Positions 62,307-64,000 of a DNA stretch of 64,000 nucleotides are shown in pieces. The stretch comes from Planctomycetota bacterium (GTDB taxonomy: Bacteria > Planctomycetota > PUPC01 > DSUN01): assembly GCA_035384565.1 (NCBI GenBank), contig DAOOIT010000005.1, positions 72,503-136,502 of the forward strand. The letters are read 5' to 3'. Positions within the stretch are counted from its first letter, which is position 1, and the number at the start of each line of letters is the position of its first letter. Both the position numbers and the translations under genes were made by a program. The notes below the pieces were generated by a model. It made no database searches and was not told where the DNA came from. It worked only from the letters and a program-made list of their open reading frames with translations.

Positions 62307-63617
62307 TCAGATCTGCCACGGCTGGCGCATGGCGCGGCCGCGCAGGCGGTTGGCCTCGGCGTCGCCGGGGAACTCCTCGGCCACGGGGTCCCAGCGCAGC
62401 TTGCGCCGCAGCAGCATGCAGATGGTGCCCAGGTGCAGCACCGAGGCGCAGCGGTGGCCCACTTCGGCGGGGAAGTACGGGTCCTTGCGACTCTTCACGC
62501 AGTCGAGGAAGTTGCGGTGCTCGCCGGCCGGGCAGGTGAACAGGTGGACGCCCGTGGACGGGATCGGCTCGTTCACGAGGTCCATGTTGCTCGCCCGGAT
62601 GGGGGCGCACCACGAGGGGCTTTCGGCCCAGCCGTCGGTGCCCTCGAAGCGGATGCCGGTGCCGCCGCTCTTGATGTTCAGCACCACGCCGTTGGCGTAG
62701 CGGTAGGTGAGGTCGTAGGTGTGGAAGGTGTCGTAGAGGCCGGTGTCGAAGCGTGAGCCGGTGCCCTCGACCTCGATGGGGCCGGTGCGCTCGGTGTCGT
62801 TGGCCCACTGGGCCGTGTCGCACTGGTGGCAGCCCCAGTCGGCGAGAATGCCGGCGCCGGTGTCGGAGACGTAGCGGAACTGGAAGTGCACGCGCCCCGG
62901 GCAATAGGGGGTCATGGGCGCGGGGCCGAGCCACATGTCCCAGTCGAGTCCCGCGGGCACGGGCTGGGGCGTGGGGTCGCCCGGGCTGCCGGGCGCCTGG
63001 GGCAGGGTGACGACGATGCGCTGGAGCTTGCCGAGGCGGCCGTTGCGCACGATCTCGGCGAGGCGATGGTAGATGGCGATCGAGCGGTCCTCGGTGCTGG
63101 TCTGGAACACGGCGGCGTAGCGCTTCACGGTGTCGGCCAGGGCGCGGCCTTCGGCGATGTTGTAGGTGGGCTTCTCGCAGATCACGTCCTTGCCCGCCAG
63201 GATGGCGGTGACCGACATCAGGCAGTGCCAGTGGTCGGGGGCGGAGACCATCACGGCGTCCACGTCGGGCCGCTCGACCACGCGGCGCCAGTCGGGCGTG
63301 GTGAAGATGGCGTCGGCCTCGGCGGTGCGGCCGGCGTTGTTCAGGGTGTTCACGGCCACCTGATGGCCGCGGCTCAGGCACGCGGCGTCCACGTCGCAGA
63401 GGGCCACGATGCGCGCGTCGCGCTGGCGGAGGAAGCCGTTGAGGTTCTGGCCGATGCCGTGGCCGCCGAGGCCCACGAAGCCCATGTTCACGCTGTCGCT
63501 GGGCGGGGGCGCGCCCGGTCCGCCCAGGGCGTTGGGCGACACGACGGCGGGCGCGGCCAGCGCCGTGGCGGCCGCGGCGCGCAGGAACTGGCGGCGTGGG
63601 ATGCTCGGCTCTCGCAT
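62307..63617 (-). CDS. Tat-exported Gfo/Idh/MocA oxidoreductase
   Basis: A 436-residue dehydrogenase-family protein with a twin-arginine leader (SIPRRQFLRAAAATALAAPA). The cofactor motif is NMGFVGLGGHGIG, followed by ARIVALCDVD and VSAPDHWH. The EKP motif (GKDVICEKPTYN) holds the usual catalytic lysine. These exported forms are abundant in Planctomycetes and act on sugars or glycosides, some as NAD-dependent glycosidases. It is convergent with the GH2 gene, so it may act on the same glycan. Confidence 0.92.
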   Translation of the reverse strand: MREPSIPRRQFLRAAAATALAAPAVVSPNALGGPGAPPPSDSVNMGFVGLGGHGIGQNLNGFLRQRDARIVALCDVDAACLSRGHQVAVNTLNNAGRTAEADAIFTTPDWRRVVERPDVDAVMVSAPDHWHCLMSVTAILAGKDVICEKPTYNIAEGRALADTVKRYAAVFQTSTEDRSIAIYHRLAEIVRNGRLGKLQRIVVTLPQAPGSPGDPTPQPVPAGLDWDMWLGPAPMTPYCPGRVHFQFRYVSDTGAGILADWGCHQCDTAQWANDTERTGPIEVEGTGSRFDTGLYDTFHTYDLTYRYANGVVLNIKSGGTGIRFEGTDGWAESPSWCAPIRASNMDLVNEPIPSTGVHLFTCPAGEHRNFLDCVKSRKDPYFPAEVGHRCASVLHLGTICMLLRRKLRWDPVAEEFPGDAEANRLRGRAMRQPWQI

Positions 63618-63746
63618 GATCGCTTCCTCTCCTTGGGGGACGGTTGGGGGCCACCCACGGCAGTGTAATCCCCGGGGAGATGCGCGTCAAGGCGTTTGCG
63701 CGCAACGCCGGGGCGATGTTCAGGGCCGGGGCCGGGGCACGCGGCC

Positions 63747-63876
63747 GCATGCTGTATCACCCCTGAGCGGGAGAGAGTGATACAGCATGCGATCCGCGGG
63801 GACAGAAGCCAGAGAATCGCCAAAGCGCCTTGCTGTATCACCCTTGGGGACGGGAGCGTGGTGATAGGGCATGCGG
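63747..63876. repeat. dispersed ~73-nt hairpin repeat (copies at right end)
   Basis: A perfect 13-bp inverted repeat (GCATGCTGTATCA at 63747-63759 with 63778-63790) encloses the loop CCCCTGAGCGGGAGAGAG. A second imperfect hairpin starts at 63831 (TGCTGTATCA with TGATAGGGCA). The segment AGAGAATCGCC between them is the reverse complement of a segment in the other copies. The 63618-64000 gap otherwise holds no gene. Confidence 0.8.
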
Positions 63877-63981
63877 GCGGGGTGTCTGATTTCTAAGACA
63901 CGCGCGGAGTCTGCCCGCGCGAGGGATTAGACTGGGTGTAGGCTCTTTCTGTAGGTAGCTTCTGCTGCGGATTCTCGTAGC

Positions 63982-64000
63982 GACAAGCGTCCCGCTTGTC
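63982..64000. repeat. 8-bp palindrome at the window edge
   Basis: GACAAGCG-TCC-CGCTTGTC, preceded by CTCGTAGC. A similar short palindrome with the same kind of CTCGTAGCGGCAC neighbour sequence lies at 22590-22723. Confidence 0.5.

Overview
The window is high-GC, gene-dense bacterial DNA. Its gene families point to the Planctomycetes/PVC side of the tree and probably to an uncultured, at least partly anaerobic heterotroph. The markers are two PEP-CTERM proteins, an HzsA-like two-heme protein, MoxR/DUF58/BatA-type genes next to a DUF4175 protein and a secreted terpene-cyclase-fold protein, Tat-exported Gfo/Idh/MocA and aldo/keto reductases, a glycyl radical enzyme with its activase, and many secreted sugar-active enzymes. 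The taxonomy is inferred from family content only. No rRNA, tRNA or CRISPR array was seen.

1-10560 (minus strand): one long sulfur-assimilation operon. It starts with an Rrf2-type regulator and continues DUF2061 protein, APS/PAPS reductase (cysH), a cytoplasmic binding-protein-like protein, cysK, a ThiF/MoeB adenylyltransferase, a PEP-CTERM protein, O-acetylhomoserine sulfhydrylase (metY), Thi4, a tiny lipoprotein-like protein, a DUF6775-like protein and a siroheme sulfite/nitrite reductase that runs off the left edge. Most junctions overlap (ATGA or ATGCTAG). Sulfite made by CysH is reduced to sulfide by the siroheme enzyme and used by CysK (cysteine), MetY (homocysteine) and possibly Thi4 (thiazole).

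10560-18821 (plus): a carbohydrate-use operon with MalF/MalG-type permeases, a sialidase-like BNR protein, an SSS symporter and a large secreted alpha/beta hydrolase. Three of these genes carry related palindromic elements inserted in the same reading frame.

18822-22491: a low-GC insert with a serine dehydrogenase proteinase-type gene and a small upstream ORF, bounded by perfect 109-bp direct repeats that duplicate the 3' end of a PQQ-propeller gene. 22876-28132: a DUF4175 giant protein and a terpene-cyclase-fold protein, followed by a decayed second gene end, a 23-bp perfect hairpin and a MITE-like element. 28793-31676: a second PEP-CTERM protein, a YeaQ-type membrane protein, a lipoprotein and an HpcH/HpaI aldolase.

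31780-40535: a possible small RNA, then a tightly coupled moxR, DUF58, BatA-like (with PA14) and VWA/GATase-like membrane protein operon. 40608-42966: an OB-fold lipoprotein and a LarA-like protein whose 3' end is replaced by lower-GC DNA encoding a HEPN-like domain. 43160-48354: aldo/keto reductase, Gfo/Idh/MocA and HzsA-like genes. 48368-55629: an RNA helicase, a glycyl radical enzyme plus activase, a phosphoesterase and a GT-C membrane protein. 55634-63617: a sialate O-acetylesterase-like enzyme, an amidohydrolase plus OPT transporter, a GH2 glycosidase and a Tat-exported dehydrogenase.

Several dispersed palindromic repeat families punctuate the window, both between and inside genes. Together with three genes whose 3' ends are duplicated or replaced, they are its most unusual aspect.
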